Positions 41,623 through 50,042 of a stretch of DNA of 64,000 nt are shown here, one piece after another. Both the position numbers and the translations under genes were made by a program. Numbering within the stretch: the stretch's first letter is position 1; the number at the start of each line of letters is the position of its first letter. Source of the stretch: Massilia violaceinigra (GTDB lineage: Bacteria > Pseudomonadota > Gammaproteobacteria > Burkholderiales > Burkholderiaceae_D); contig NZ_CP024608.1 in assembly GCF_002752675.1 (NCBI RefSeq), positions 6,448,001 to 6,512,000 of the forward strand, given 5' to 3'. The notes beneath the pieces were generated by a model. That model made no database searches and was not told the DNA's origin. It saw only the letters and a list, made by a program, of their open reading frames with translations.

Positions 41623-41822
41623 CCGATCGCCCGCTCACCGCCGCCGAGTACGCCGAGGTGCTCAACGCCGGCGCGCGCCGCAATCCTGAGCTGACCAAGG
41701 CCCAGCCGAAGGACCGATACCGCGACCCGGCCTGTTGCGCCAAGTACGCGGACGAGCGCGAGGAAACCGCCCGGAAGAAGGGTGTTGTAAACAGGAAGTA
41801 TGCAGAAAATAAACAATCCTGA
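41619..41822 (+). CDS. Small hypothetical phage protein
   Basis: 67 residues, 4-bp overlap with the NinX-like gene. LTAAEYAEVLNAGARRNPEL and a basic C-terminal helix. Function unknown. Confidence 0.5.
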   Translation: MTDRPLTAAEYAEVLNAGARRNPELTKAQPKDRYRDPACCAKYADEREETARKKGVVNRKYAENKQS

Positions 41823-41879
41823 ATGCATCATTTTTTGGTGGGATATGGTATGGTGGGAGGGTCATCTTTCGGAGCGGCT

Positions 41880-42227
41880 ATGAACATCGCAGAATCAGCA
41901 GTAGTCGAAGCCGCTCCTGAGCGCGAATCGCCGTTCAACGTGGTCATGGGCATTTGGGCGAGGTGGATGCGCCTTGCGGACCAGCAGCACCCCGGCGGCG
42001 ACGCCAACCTCCAGGACACGCGCGACTTTATGCGCACGGCAGAGGCGGTCAACGTGATGGTGGATGGCCTGCCGCGCGTGAACTGGTGGGCAGTGAAGAA
42101 AAGCCAGGGCATTTGCACTGTGTGGCGCTTTCCAGACAGCTCATACGCCGACGCGCTGCAGGGCGCTGAAGTAGCGCTGGTGCCCAAGATGAAAAATCAT
42201 ATTGCGGTCCGGCGATATTTCAATTAG
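41880..42227 (+). CDS. Candidate late-gene antiterminator (Q position)
   Basis: 115 residues from ATG 41880, with GGAG 6 bases upstream. NVVMGIWARWMRLADQQ, VNVMVDGLPRVNWWAVKKSQ, ICTVWRFPDSSYADAL and a final KNHIAVRRYFN. A helix-turn-helix-like segment lies around the WWAVKKSQGICTVWRF part. It follows the nin-like genes and precedes a short leader with a terminator and the late genes, exactly where lambda Q sits, so a Q-like role is inferred from place and form. Confidence 0.5.
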   Translation: MNIAESAVVEAAPERESPFNVVMGIWARWMRLADQQHPGGDANLQDTRDFMRTAEAVNVMVDGLPRVNWWAVKKSQGICTVWRFPDSSYADALQGAEVALVPKMKNHIAVRRYFN

Positions 42228-42308
42228 GATATATACATTAGATGTGATTATTGCGTCTTAGGACCATACAACTACCCGCCTACCTTGCAGATAGCATTGA
42301 GGCACACA

Positions 42309-42345
42309 GAAGCCCGCACCGAAAGGTAGCGGGCTTCTTCCGTTT
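42309..42345 (+). terminator. Terminator in the late leader (tR'-like)
   Basis: GAAGCCCGC (42309-42317), 11-base loop, GCGGGCTTC (42329-42337), then TTCCGTTTC. It lies 82 bp after the candidate antiterminator gene and before the late genes, as the Q-controlled tR' does in lambda. Confidence 0.75.
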
Positions 42346-42368
42346 CGCGCGCACATAGCGAGGACATC

Positions 42369-42497
42369 ATGATGTTCCGATTTAAGAGGCCGCCGTTTCC
42401 GGTACGCCTCTGGCGCAGCTATGTGGACTGGCGCGATTGCCTCGACCGTGGACCCGCACTGCGGGCCGCATGGTTCATGACCAGGTGCGAGCCATGA
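42369..42497 (+). CDS. Small basic phage protein
   Basis: 42 residues, two adjacent ATGs (42369 and 42372), GAGG 7 bases before the first. Sequence RFKRPPFPVRLWRSYVDWRD is basic and aromatic. The stop overlaps the next ATG. Low-information; kept because of spacing and overlap. Confidence 0.45.
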   Translation: MMFRFKRPPFPVRLWRSYVDWRDCLDRGPALRAAWFMTRCEP

Positions 42498-42802
42498 CTG
42501 ACACTACCAAGCCCGACAAGCGCAAGGTGCGCGCCTACATGGATCGACGCACTCGCCCCGAGCAAGAAGACCCACCGCCAACGTCCGACGACATTCGCCG
42601 AGAGTTGGGCTGGGAACTCATCCCCCCACAACGACGACACGAACGAGCAGCCATGACAACCGCACACGAGCGCACCTGGCTGATGATCGCCATCCAGCTG
42701 GGCATGCTGCAGAACGATATCGCCAAGAAGGCGCGCCACTCGGTCGGCATGAGCAACAGCCGGGTACCGCCAGCACAAGCAGCGATCGCCCGCATTCACT
42801 GA
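42494..42802 (+). CDS. Phage protein with LexA-like PTxxDIRRxLG module
   Basis: 102 residues from ATG 42494. The block RAYMDRRTR..PPPTSDDIRREL mirrors IRQWMQQRQ..PVPTRDEIRRQL of the 31569-31721 product. A second helical part (RTWLMIAIQLGMLQNDIAKK) follows and may be another HTH. The role is unknown; a DNA-binding accessory of the late region is possible. Confidence 0.5.
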   Translation: MTDTTKPDKRKVRAYMDRRTRPEQEDPPPTSDDIRRELGWELIPPQRRHERAAMTTAHERTWLMIAIQLGMLQNDIAKKARHSVGMSNSRVPPAQAAIARIH

Positions 42803-42862
42803 TCATCAGCACGCGCCATCGCACTCCAGCGGCGCGACTCGTAATAGCGGGTGCAGTCACCG

Positions 42863-42982
42863 ATGAACCATGGCTACGGTCTCCCACCGCAAGGCACCGC
42901 GGGCAATCGCGTAGAGCAGGCGGTGACACTCATGCGGGCCATGCCGGCGCGCTTACACAATCAGCCAAGGAGCAGACGATGA
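42863..42982 (+). CDS. Tiny hypothetical protein
   Basis: 39 residues (NHGYGLPPQGTAGNRVEQAV and a basic tail). No clear ribosome site, but its stop overlaps the next ATG (ATGA). Doubtful. Confidence 0.3.
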   Translation: MNHGYGLPPQGTAGNRVEQAVTLMRAMPARLHNQPRSRR

Positions 42983-43242
42983 GAATCTCAGCCGATCCGC
43001 AGCACCCCGACTACAACGCAGCCATGTTGCCCGTAAATGTGTACCTCAACGGCGAGCGCCTGAACGATTGCGTCTTCGCGGATGAGGAAGGTGGCGAGGC
43101 AATCGTCGCAGCAAGGGACGAGCACGGCAACATCTACGTTGTCAGCGAAGAGATCGCAGTCGAGGTGATGCGCGGGCAAGTGCGCATCACGCCTCACTAC
43201 ATCACCGCAGTGCGGGCGCCACAAGCCAGGAATAAACCATGA
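42979..43242 (+). CDS. Hypothetical phage protein
   Basis: 87 residues with AAGGAG 6 bases upstream. Beta-rich (VNVYLNGERLNDCVFADEEG, EHGNIYVVSEEIAVEVMRGQ), similar in form to small phage proteins before the packaging genes. Coupled to the next gene by a 4-bp overlap. Function unknown. Confidence 0.6.
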   Translation: MRISADPQHPDYNAAMLPVNVYLNGERLNDCVFADEEGGEAIVAARDEHGNIYVVSEEIAVEVMRGQVRITPHYITAVRAPQARNKP

Positions 43243-43640
43243 CCACCGTCGACCACACCAGGATCACCACACTGATCGAGCAACGCATCCGCGATGAAGT
43301 TCGGGATGAGAGCCGCGAGGCTGTAGACGCGTTCGCATCAGTGATTGAGGCCGAGCTTTATAAGCTGGGCGTCTACGCTCCATTGACCAACATGTACGAG
43401 CTGATCGAGCAGGTACGCACCAAGCACATCGAGAACATGGTCAACAAGCGCATCGTTGATCTGGTCGAGCGCCTGGTGCAGGGTGAGCAAGTCCCAGCGC
43501 AATCGGTGGTCGTCACCAGCGAGCGCGCACTGACGGCCCAGCAGGTTGAGCGAATCAAGAAGGGCATGCTGGATGACTTGCCAGCAGGGTGCAAGGTAGC
43601 AGTCCTGCATGGCGGGCTGACCGTTGGTGCTGTGGTTTAG
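43239..43640 (+). CDS. Hypothetical phage protein
   Basis: 133 residues. Long helical N-terminal part (ITTLIEQRIRDEVRDESREA, KHIENMVNKRIVDLVERLVQ) and a C-terminal SERALTAQQVERIKKGMLDD segment ending in a beta hairpin. Possibly oligomeric by coiled coil. Function unknown. Confidence 0.55.
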   Translation: MTTVDHTRITTLIEQRIRDEVRDESREAVDAFASVIEAELYKLGVYAPLTNMYELIEQVRTKHIENMVNKRIVDLVERLVQGEQVPAQSVVVTSERALTAQQVERIKKGMLDDLPAGCKVAVLHGGLTVGAVV

Positions 43641-43648
43641 GCACCCTC

Positions 43649-43948
43649 GTGAAACTGCAAACCCTCAAGCCGCGCCTGAAGGCAGCAATTCCCGGCCGCG
43701 CCCTCCCTGTCGCATCCCCTCAAGTAGCACAGCGCCTCCGTGGTAGCGCAGGGGTAGCGGACCGCATCAAGATCAGGACGCGCGACTGTGGTCTGTGTCA
43801 GGTGTGCAAGAGGCCCGGCTACCTCGTCGACCACATCAAGCCGCTGATAGACGGCGGATCGGATGAAGATACCAACAAGCAACTGTTATGCGCACCGTGC
43901 CATGACGACAAGTCCGCACGAGAGGCGGCGGCCCGCGCGGGATCGTAG
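43649..43948 (+). CDS. HNH endonuclease of the packaging module
   Basis: 99 residues from GTG 43649. CGLCQVCKRP, YLVDHIKPLIDGGSDEDTNK and LLCAPCHDDKSAREA give the zinc-bound Cys pairs and the HNH catalytic core (His of DHI, Asn, His of CHDDK). It sits just before the cos-like region and terminases, as in HK97-group phages where the HNH protein assists terminase in cutting and packaging DNA. Confidence 0.88.
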   Translation: MKLQTLKPRLKAAIPGRALPVASPQVAQRLRGSAGVADRIKIRTRDCGLCQVCKRPGYLVDHIKPLIDGGSDEDTNKQLLCAPCHDDKSAREAAARAGS

Positions 43949-44087
43949 TACCGAGCAACATTTCATCTGTGCAATGTGTTGCATCCGAGCATGGGTAGGG
44001 CGGGTCGAAAGTCTGGCGCGATTTTGACCGGACACCCCTAGTTACCTCACGCACAGAATTTATCCCCCATTTCAAAAGGATTTCAAG
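43949..44087. other. Intergenic cos-like region with hairpin
   Basis: The 139-bp gap between the HNH and terminase genes holds an imperfect hairpin GGTCGAAA (44003-44010) / TTTTGACC (44022-44029) within a C-rich, A-run flanked context. In HK97-type phages the cohesive end site lies here. No cut position can be read from sequence alone. Confidence 0.4.
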
Positions 44088-44555
44088 ATGGCAGGCAAAC
44101 CCGGTCGTAGCGGCGGTGCGCGTATCGGCTCGGGGCGCAAGTCCAGTTCATATCACGCGATGGTTGCCGCCGGAGAAATCAAGTTGGATCAGAAGCCGGT
44201 CCGGGCGTTCCGCGACGTTCCGTGCTTCGTCTACATCGTGCACGAAGTACTTCAGCCTGGAGTTTGCAAAATCGGCGTGGCGCTCAATGCAGCAAGGCGG
44301 GTGTCCCATTTGCAGGTGGGGACGTGGCGTGACTTGGTGCTGGCCGAATCGTTCCTTTGCCCAACTGAAGAAGCTGCCCACTTGGTTGAGCGCGAAGTCC
44401 ACCTCGCGCTGAAGGAATATCACTGCCGCGGCGAGTGGTTCGCTGTAACCCCAGACTTCGCTGCCAATGCAGTGCGTAGCGCAGCAGCGCGTGCCAACGC
44501 CAACTTGGCGGGCGCTGCAATGACAACAGGTGGAGTTCAGAGTGAGCGATTCTAA
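44088..44555 (+). CDS. GIY-YIG (T5orf172-like) nuclease with terminase-like N-terminus
   Basis: 155 residues. The core FVYIVHEVLQPGVCKIGVAL, RRVSHLQVGTWRDLVLAES and HLVEREVHLALKEY follow the GIY-YIG nuclease layout of the T5orf172 kind (Tyr, KIG, Arg, catalytic Glu). The first 20 residues (GRSGGARIGSGRKSSS) copy the GGARPGAGRK start of the small terminase gene that follows, as if the nuclease had been inserted into or fused with a duplicated terminase 5' end. Overlaps that gene by 14 bp. Confidence 0.75.
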   Translation: MAGKPGRSGGARIGSGRKSSSYHAMVAAGEIKLDQKPVRAFRDVPCFVYIVHEVLQPGVCKIGVALNAARRVSHLQVGTWRDLVLAESFLCPTEEAAHLVEREVHLALKEYHCRGEWFAVTPDFAANAVRSAAARANANLAGAAMTTGGVQSERF

Positions 44556-44877
44556 AAAAGAAAAGGGCTGGGGCGGCGCCCGGCCGGGTGCTGGCCGTAA
44601 GGCGAATCCCAAGCCGGAAGCGACGCCGATTCCACCGCATATCGCCCAGGTGGTAGATGGGCAGCCGCTTGACCCGCGCCCGGCGCTGGAGCAAGTTGCA
44701 CTCGGCCTGCTCGAAGTCACGCCGCAGCAGTACAAGGCACTCACCGCGCTGCTGCCCTATGTGCACAGCAAGAAGGGGGAAGGCGGCAAGAAGGAAGCTG
44801 CGGACAAGGCAGCCAAGACAGCGGGCGCTGGCAAGTTCGGCGCCCGCCAGCCGCCCCGGCTGGTATCCAGTAAATGA
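44542..44877 (+). CDS. terS: Terminase small subunit
   Basis: 111 residues from GTG 44542, with GGAG upstream (GTG 44530 also possible). Starts KKEKGWGGARPGAGRKANP, a typical DNA-binding N-terminus for HK97-group small terminases, with a short helical region PRPALEQVALGLLEVTPQQY and a Lys/Ala-rich tail. Recognises phage DNA for packaging and recruits TerL, whose gene overlaps it by 4 bp. Confidence 0.75.
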   Translation: MSDSKKEKGWGGARPGAGRKANPKPEATPIPPHIAQVVDGQPLDPRPALEQVALGLLEVTPQQYKALTALLPYVHSKKGEGGKKEAADKAAKTAGAGKFGARQPPRLVSSK

Positions 44878-46544
44878 ACGAGTGGTCCACGGCGTGTCCG
44901 GACTGGGAGCGCCGGATCGTTGCGCAAGAGTCACTGATTCCTTTCGAGCCGCTGTTCCCCGATGAGGCCCGGGCGGCGCTTGAGGTCTTCGGCGCGCTGC
45001 GCATGGTGGACGCCACCGGCAGCCCGCTGATGTGCGAAACGGTGCGTGCGTGGGTGAATGAGTTCGTGGCGGCTATCTTCGGCGCCTACGACGCGGAAGC
45101 CGGCCGCCGGCTTATAAACGAATTCCTGCTGCTAATCAGCAAGAAGAACGGCAAGTCGACCATCGCGGCCGGAATCATGCTCACCGCGCTGATCCTGAAC
45201 TGGCGGCCGAGCGGCGAATTCATCATCCTCGCGCCGACCAAGGAGGTCGCGGACAACGCGTACAAGCCGATCCGCGACATGATCGCCGCTGACGAAGAAC
45301 TGAAAGCGCTGTTTCAGGTGCAGGACCATCTGCGCACGGTGACGCACCGCGAGCTGATGGCGACGCTCAAGGTGGTGGCCGCCGACAGCGACACGGTGTC
45401 CGGCAAGAAGGCAATCGGCGTGTTCGTCGACGAGCTGCACGAATTCGGCAAGCAGGCGAAGGCGGCGAACATGCTGCTGGAGGCCACAGGCGGCCTGACG
45501 TCGCGGCCAGAAGGCTTCGTGATCTACGCGACCACGCAGTCGGAAGACCCGCCGGCTGGGGTGTTCCGCGAGAAGCTGCTGTACGCCCGTAAGGTGCGCG
45601 ACGGCGTGGTGGTCGACAAGACATTCCTGCCGGTGATGTACGAGTTTCCCGCGGCGATGCTGGAGGCAGGCGAGCACCGCAAGCTAGAAAACGCCTACGT
45701 AACAAACCCGAACTGGGGCCTGTCGGTGGACGCCGCGTACATCGAGAAGAAGCACAAGCAGGCTGTCGAGGCCGGCGAGGAAGACTTCCGCCGGTTCCTG
45801 GCCAAGCACCTGAACGTTGAGATCGGCCTAGCGCTGCGGTCCGACCGCTGGGCTGGCGCGGACTTCTGGGAGCGCCAGGCGATCCCAGTGTTCTCGCTGG
45901 AAGAGTTGATCGAACGGTCGGAGGTGATCGACGCTGGGTGCGACGGCGGCGGCCTGGATGACTTGCTGGGGTTCGCAGTTGTTGGCCGGTGCGCGACGAC
46001 GCGGCGCTGGCTGGTGTGGGGGCATGCCTGGGCGCATCCGGTGGTGCTGGAGCGCCGCAAGGAAGTGGCGGCCCGACTGCTGGACTTTGCAAAGGCCGGG
46101 CACCTGACGTTGGTGAAAGAGGTCGGGGAGGACGTGGCGGCAGTCGCGGCCCTGGTCGCCCAGCTGGAAGCATCCGGGAAGTTTGACCGTATTGGCGTCG
46201 ATCCGAGCGGCTTGGGCGGCATCCTAGACGCGATGCTGGCGGCCGACGTGCCAGAGGAAAAGATCGTTGGCATTTCGCAGGGCTGGAAGATGACCGGCGC
46301 GATCAAGACCGCTGAGAGAAAGCTGGCTGAGGGCGTAATCGTCCACGGCGGGCAGCCAATGATGGCTTGGTGCATCAGCAATGCGCGCATCGAGCCGCGC
46401 GGCAACGCAGTAATTATCACAAAGCAGGCGTCAGGCACGGCGAAGATTGACCCGCTGATGGCGATGCTGAACGCGGTGTCCTTGATGGCACTGAACCCCG
46501 AAGCAAACTCAGGCAGCATCACACAAGGATACGTGGAGCTATGA
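44874..46544 (+). CDS. terL: Terminase large subunit
   Basis: 556 residues. Packaging ATPase: adenine-binding region, Walker A SKKNGKS (89-95), Walker B VFVDELHEF (183-191) and coupling motif VIYATTQSED. The C-terminal RNase-H-like nuclease has acidic residues in IDAGCDGGGLDD (about 352-363) and GVDPSGLGGILDAM. It belongs to the terminase_1 (HK97/P2-unlike) group. Overlaps the portal gene by 4 bp. Confidence 0.95.
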   Translation: MNEWSTACPDWERRIVAQESLIPFEPLFPDEARAALEVFGALRMVDATGSPLMCETVRAWVNEFVAAIFGAYDAEAGRRLINEFLLLISKKNGKSTIAAGIMLTALILNWRPSGEFIILAPTKEVADNAYKPIRDMIAADEELKALFQVQDHLRTVTHRELMATLKVVAADSDTVSGKKAIGVFVDELHEFGKQAKAANMLLEATGGLTSRPEGFVIYATTQSEDPPAGVFREKLLYARKVRDGVVVDKTFLPVMYEFPAAMLEAGEHRKLENAYVTNPNWGLSVDAAYIEKKHKQAVEAGEEDFRRFLAKHLNVEIGLALRSDRWAGADFWERQAIPVFSLEELIERSEVIDAGCDGGGLDDLLGFAVVGRCATTRRWLVWGHAWAHPVVLERRKEVAARLLDFAKAGHLTLVKEVGEDVAAVAALVAQLEASGKFDRIGVDPSGLGGILDAMLAADVPEEKIVGISQGWKMTGAIKTAERKLAEGVIVHGGQPMMAWCISNARIEPRGNAVIITKQASGTAKIDPLMAMLNAVSLMALNPEANSGSITQGYVEL

Positions 46545-47797
46545 AATTTTTCGACGCGCTTGTCGCCATGATCACCGGGCGGCAGGACTCGTCACGCCCA
46601 GAAGTTAGCAACGTGACCTACAGCGACAGCGTGATGGACGCGTTCGGCGTTTCGTCAGCCGGTACCACCGTATCGGCCACCACGGCAATGCGCGTGTCGG
46701 CGGTGGCCGCCTGCGTCGCCAAGATCAGCGGCGCGATCGTGAACATGCCAATTCACGAATACTCACTGGAGGACGGCGATATTCCGGGCCGCGTGGCGCG
46801 CAGCGATACATGGTATCTGCTAAACGAGCAGCCGAGCCCGAACTACACCGCGGCGTCGATGTGGGAGGGCGTGAGCATGGCGCAGCTGCTGCGCGGTGAC
46901 GCGTTTGCCCTGATCCGCCGGCGCATGAACGGTTCGGTGCGCGAGATTCTGCCGCTGCCATGGGGCGCTGTGTCGCCGATGCGCACCGTTGGCCAGGGCG
47001 TGCGCTACTACGTGAATCTGCCCGAGCACGGCATTTCGACTTGGTTCGACCCTGCCGACATTCTGCACTTTCCGGGCCTTGGCTTCGACGACACGACCAT
47101 GCGGTCCATGTCTGCCATTCAGTATGGCGCGCGCAGCGCGATCGGCAATGCACTTGCGATGGACGAGTACAGCGGGAAGTTCTTCGAGGGTGGCGCGCAT
47201 CCATCGATCATTCTCAGCACCGACAAGAAGATGGCCCCAGGGCAGGTCAAGGACATGCAGGAGGCGTTTGCGCGCCGACACTCGGGCCTGGCGAATGCCC
47301 ACCGCCTGCCGTTCATCTTGACCGAAGGATTCAGCGCCAAGGAGATCAGCCTGTCCGCCGAGGACGCCCAGCTGCTGGAGGCGCGCAAGTTTCAAGTGCT
47401 CGACGTTGCGCGCGCGTTCGGCGTTCCTGGTTTCATGATCAACGAATCCACCGGCGCCACGTCGTGGGGCTCCGGTATCGAGTCGATCGGGCGCGCGTTC
47501 GTGCAGTACACGCTGCAAACCTGGCTGCGGAAGATCGAACAGGAACTGAACCGCAAGCTGTACCCGCGCAATACGCGCCGCTTCCTCGAATTCTACCGGG
47601 AGGCGCTTTACGAAGGCGACATCGCGGCACAGGGCGAGTATTTCCGGTCGGCCTTGGGCGGCCCGGGCGCCGGCGACGGCCACATGTCGATCAACGAAGT
47701 CCGCCGTATCAAGCGCATGGCGCCGATCCCTGGCGGCGATGAAGTCTACCGCGCACCGCGCGACCAACCACAACCCGCATCGAAAGCCGCCGAATGA
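46541..47797 (+). CDS. Portal protein, HK97 type
   Basis: 418 residues. Recognisable blocks: TTAMRVSAVAACVAKISGAI, LLNEQPSPNYTAASMWEGVS, DILHFPGLGFDD, GARSAIGNALAMDEYSGKFF and ATSWGSGIESIGRAFVQYTL. Forms the dodecameric ring at one capsid vertex through which DNA enters and to which the tail joins. Overlaps protease gene by 4 bp. Confidence 0.93.
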   Translation: MKFFDALVAMITGRQDSSRPEVSNVTYSDSVMDAFGVSSAGTTVSATTAMRVSAVAACVAKISGAIVNMPIHEYSLEDGDIPGRVARSDTWYLLNEQPSPNYTAASMWEGVSMAQLLRGDAFALIRRRMNGSVREILPLPWGAVSPMRTVGQGVRYYVNLPEHGISTWFDPADILHFPGLGFDDTTMRSMSAIQYGARSAIGNALAMDEYSGKFFEGGAHPSIILSTDKKMAPGQVKDMQEAFARRHSGLANAHRLPFILTEGFSAKEISLSAEDAQLLEARKFQVLDVARAFGVPGFMINESTGATSWGSGIESIGRAFVQYTLQTWLRKIEQELNRKLYPRNTRRFLEFYREALYEGDIAAQGEYFRSALGGPGAGDGHMSINEVRRIKRMAPIPGGDEVYRAPRDQPQPASKAAE

Positions 47798-48528
47798 CCT
47801 ACCTCATGCAACTTTGTATTGACAACGCCGCAAGCTCGGTAGCGAAGCAGGAGATTTTCGTCTCGAACAGCGCCGGCCAGACGCTCTACATCCGTGGCGT
47901 CATCGCGTCGAACTTCGATGCGAACGCGGCCGACGTGATCGCCAGCCTGAATAAGGCTGACCCGGGTCAGGTGCTCAACATCCGCTTCAACACCCCGGGC
48001 GGCGATGTGTTCCAGGGTAAAGAGATCGCCGCGGCGATTAAGAGCTACCCGGGCAAGACAATCGGCCACGTCGATAGCCTGTGCGCCAGCGCTGGCACGA
48101 GCATTGCCATTTCGTGCGACGAAATCGAAATGAGCAAAGGCGCTTTCTTCATGATTCACAACGCGCAGGGTATGGCGTTTGGCGATAAAAAGGCGCTGCG
48201 CGATCGCGCCGACCTGGTTGAGAAGATCGAATTGTCCATCGTGGATGACTACACCGAAAAGACCGGCAAGCCTGCAGAGGACGTAATCGCAATGATGGAG
48301 GCGGAAACCTGGATGAGCGCTGAAGAGGCGCTGTCCCATGGGTTCATCGATCGCATCGCCGGTGCGCCGGCCAAGACATCGAACGCCTGGAACCTGGCGG
48401 CCTATGCAAATGCGCCCGCTGCGCTCGCGCCGCAACCGCCAGCAGCAGAGCCTGCGCCAGCCCCAACGCCAGTGCCATCCATGACGCAGGCAAACACTAA
48501 CCGCCTCGCACTTATTCAAGCCCTGTAA
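47794..48528 (+). CDS. ClpP-like head maturation protease
   Basis: 244 residues of the S14 type. IRFNTPGGDVFQGKEIAAAI, then the nucleophile in DSLCASAGTSIAIS, His in FFMIHNAQG, and the acidic residue in the following helix. An Ala/Pro-rich linker leads to the C-terminus. Cleaves the delta domain of the capsid protein during head maturation. Start M1 or M5 cannot be separated; the 4-bp overlap favours M1. Confidence 0.92.
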   Translation: MTYLMQLCIDNAASSVAKQEIFVSNSAGQTLYIRGVIASNFDANAADVIASLNKADPGQVLNIRFNTPGGDVFQGKEIAAAIKSYPGKTIGHVDSLCASAGTSIAISCDEIEMSKGAFFMIHNAQGMAFGDKKALRDRADLVEKIELSIVDDYTEKTGKPAEDVIAMMEAETWMSAEEALSHGFIDRIAGAPAKTSNAWNLAAYANAPAALAPQPPAAEPAPAPTPVPSMTQANTNRLALIQAL

Positions 48529-48572
48529 CGCTTCTCGCGTACGCCCGCCGAGGTCGGTCACCTCACCCAATC

Positions 48573-48600
48573 GGGAGCCTTCACGGCTCCCTTTTTTATT
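48573..48600 (+). terminator. Terminator between protease and capsid genes
   Basis: GGGAGCC (48573-48579), 5-base loop, GGCTCCC (48585-48591), TTTTTT. It lies inside the late operon, so it needs antitermination or sets transcript stoichiometry. Confidence 0.8.
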
Positions 48601-48610
48601 GAAAGATCAC

Positions 48611-49807
48611 ATGATCACTATCGAAGCCCTCCGCGAGAAGATTGCAAACCTCGCCGTTCAAGCCAACCACCTGCTCGCTGAAAAGGGCGATCAGACTTGG
48701 TCGAAGGACGACCAGCTGAAATTCGACAATTTCGCTGCCGATATCGAGTCGGCCAAAGGCCAGATTCGCAACATCGAGAAGATGCGCGAGCTGGAAGCCG
48801 ACCAGTATTTCAAGGAAAACGGCCCGACGAACAAGGCAGAGCAAGGCGTCACCGTCGATGCTCTGGTTGCGGTCGCGCTGTACATGCGCAACGGCACCAA
48901 CGTCACGAACGAGCAAGCCATTGCCATCCGCAATGCGATGTCGACCACCACTCCGGCAGAGGGCGGCTATACCGTTCCAGCCGAAATCGCCACCATGGTC
49001 ATCGAAAAGCTGAAGGCGTTCGGCGGCATGCGCGAAGTGGCCACGATCATTTCGACTACCGGCGGCAACCCGCTGAACTACCCAACGTCGGACGGCACCG
49101 GTGAGGTTGGCGAGATCGTTGGTGAGAACGCCGCAGTAACTGGCGCTGATGTCACGTTCGGCACGGTCGCGCTGCCGGTGTTCAAATACTCGTCCAAGAA
49201 AATCGCGTTGCCGCTGGAATTGATCCAGGACAGCGCGATTGATGTTATCGCTCTGGTGGTGGCGCGCCTGGCCATGCGTATCGCGCGCATCCAGAACACG
49301 CACTACACAGTCGGCGGCGGAACAACCACCCCGGACGGCGTAATTCCGCGCGCTGGCGTCGGCAAGATCGGCTCGACCGGCCAGACCGTCACGATTACCT
49401 ACGACGACACGATCGACCTCAAGCACGCAGTTAATCGCGCATATCGTGCGAACGCCGCGTACATGATGAACGACCTCAGCGTCGCCACCGTCTCGAAGCT
49501 CAAGGACACCACTGGCCGGCCGATCTGGACTCCCGCCATCACCGCTGACGCGCCTGACCTGCTGAACGGTCACCGGGTTGCCATCAACGACGACGTTGCG
49601 GTCATGGCAGCCAATGCGAAATCCATCGCGTTCGGCGACTTCTCGCAATACACCATCCGCGATGTGGCCGGCAGCACCGTTCTGCGTCGCTTCGATGATT
49701 CGGCGTTCGCCCTGAATGGCCAGGTCGGCTTCTGCGGCTGGCAGCGCTCGGGCGGCAACTTGCTCGAGCCGGCCGCCGTGAAGGTGTACCAGAACTCGGC
49801 CACCTAA
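48611..49807 (+). CDS. Major capsid protein, HK97 fold
   Basis: 398 residues from ATG 48611. An N-terminal helical delta/scaffold domain (TIEALREKIANLAVQANHLL to about residue 100, charged) is followed by the mature capsid part from near TTPAEGGYTVPAEIATMVIE, with NYPTSDGTGEVGEIVGENAA and a C-terminal FCGWQRSGG. The protease encoded just upstream should remove the first about 100 residues. Assembles the icosahedral head. Confidence 0.93.
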   Translation: MITIEALREKIANLAVQANHLLAEKGDQTWSKDDQLKFDNFAADIESAKGQIRNIEKMRELEADQYFKENGPTNKAEQGVTVDALVAVALYMRNGTNVTNEQAIAIRNAMSTTTPAEGGYTVPAEIATMVIEKLKAFGGMREVATIISTTGGNPLNYPTSDGTGEVGEIVGENAAVTGADVTFGTVALPVFKYSSKKIALPLELIQDSAIDVIALVVARLAMRIARIQNTHYTVGGGTTTPDGVIPRAGVGKIGSTGQTVTITYDDTIDLKHAVNRAYRANAAYMMNDLSVATVSKLKDTTGRPIWTPAITADAPDLLNGHRVAINDDVAVMAANAKSIAFGDFSQYTIRDVAGSTVLRRFDDSAFALNGQVGFCGWQRSGGNLLEPAAVKVYQNSAT

Positions 49808-49860
49808 GCCGCGCGCGGCGGGCTTCGGCTCGCCGCCTCTTCACTTAACGAAAGAACCCC

Positions 49861-50040
49861 ATGGCGAAATTAAACAAGGCTCCGGACGGCGCCGTGAAGG
49901 CCCGCGTCCTGGTCGGCTGTGCGCTCGGCAACTGCGATGACGTGGTTGAGGTGGCTGTTGACGACTTGCCCGGCCTTGTCGGCGTAGTCGATGCCGACCC
50001 TGCTGCTGTCGCATATGCCGAAACCCTGACGAAAGAATAA
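49861..50040 (+). CDS. Small head protein, probable connector or decoration
   Basis: 59 residues. AKLNKAPDGAVKARVLVGCA and DDVVEVAVDDLPGLVGVVDA form a short beta protein of the type often found just after HK97-like capsid genes. Its beta pattern resembles the first 40 residues of the next product. Function inferred from place. Confidence 0.6.
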   Translation: MAKLNKAPDGAVKARVLVGCALGNCDDVVEVAVDDLPGLVGVVDADPAAVAYAETLTKE

Positions 50041-50042
50041 TT

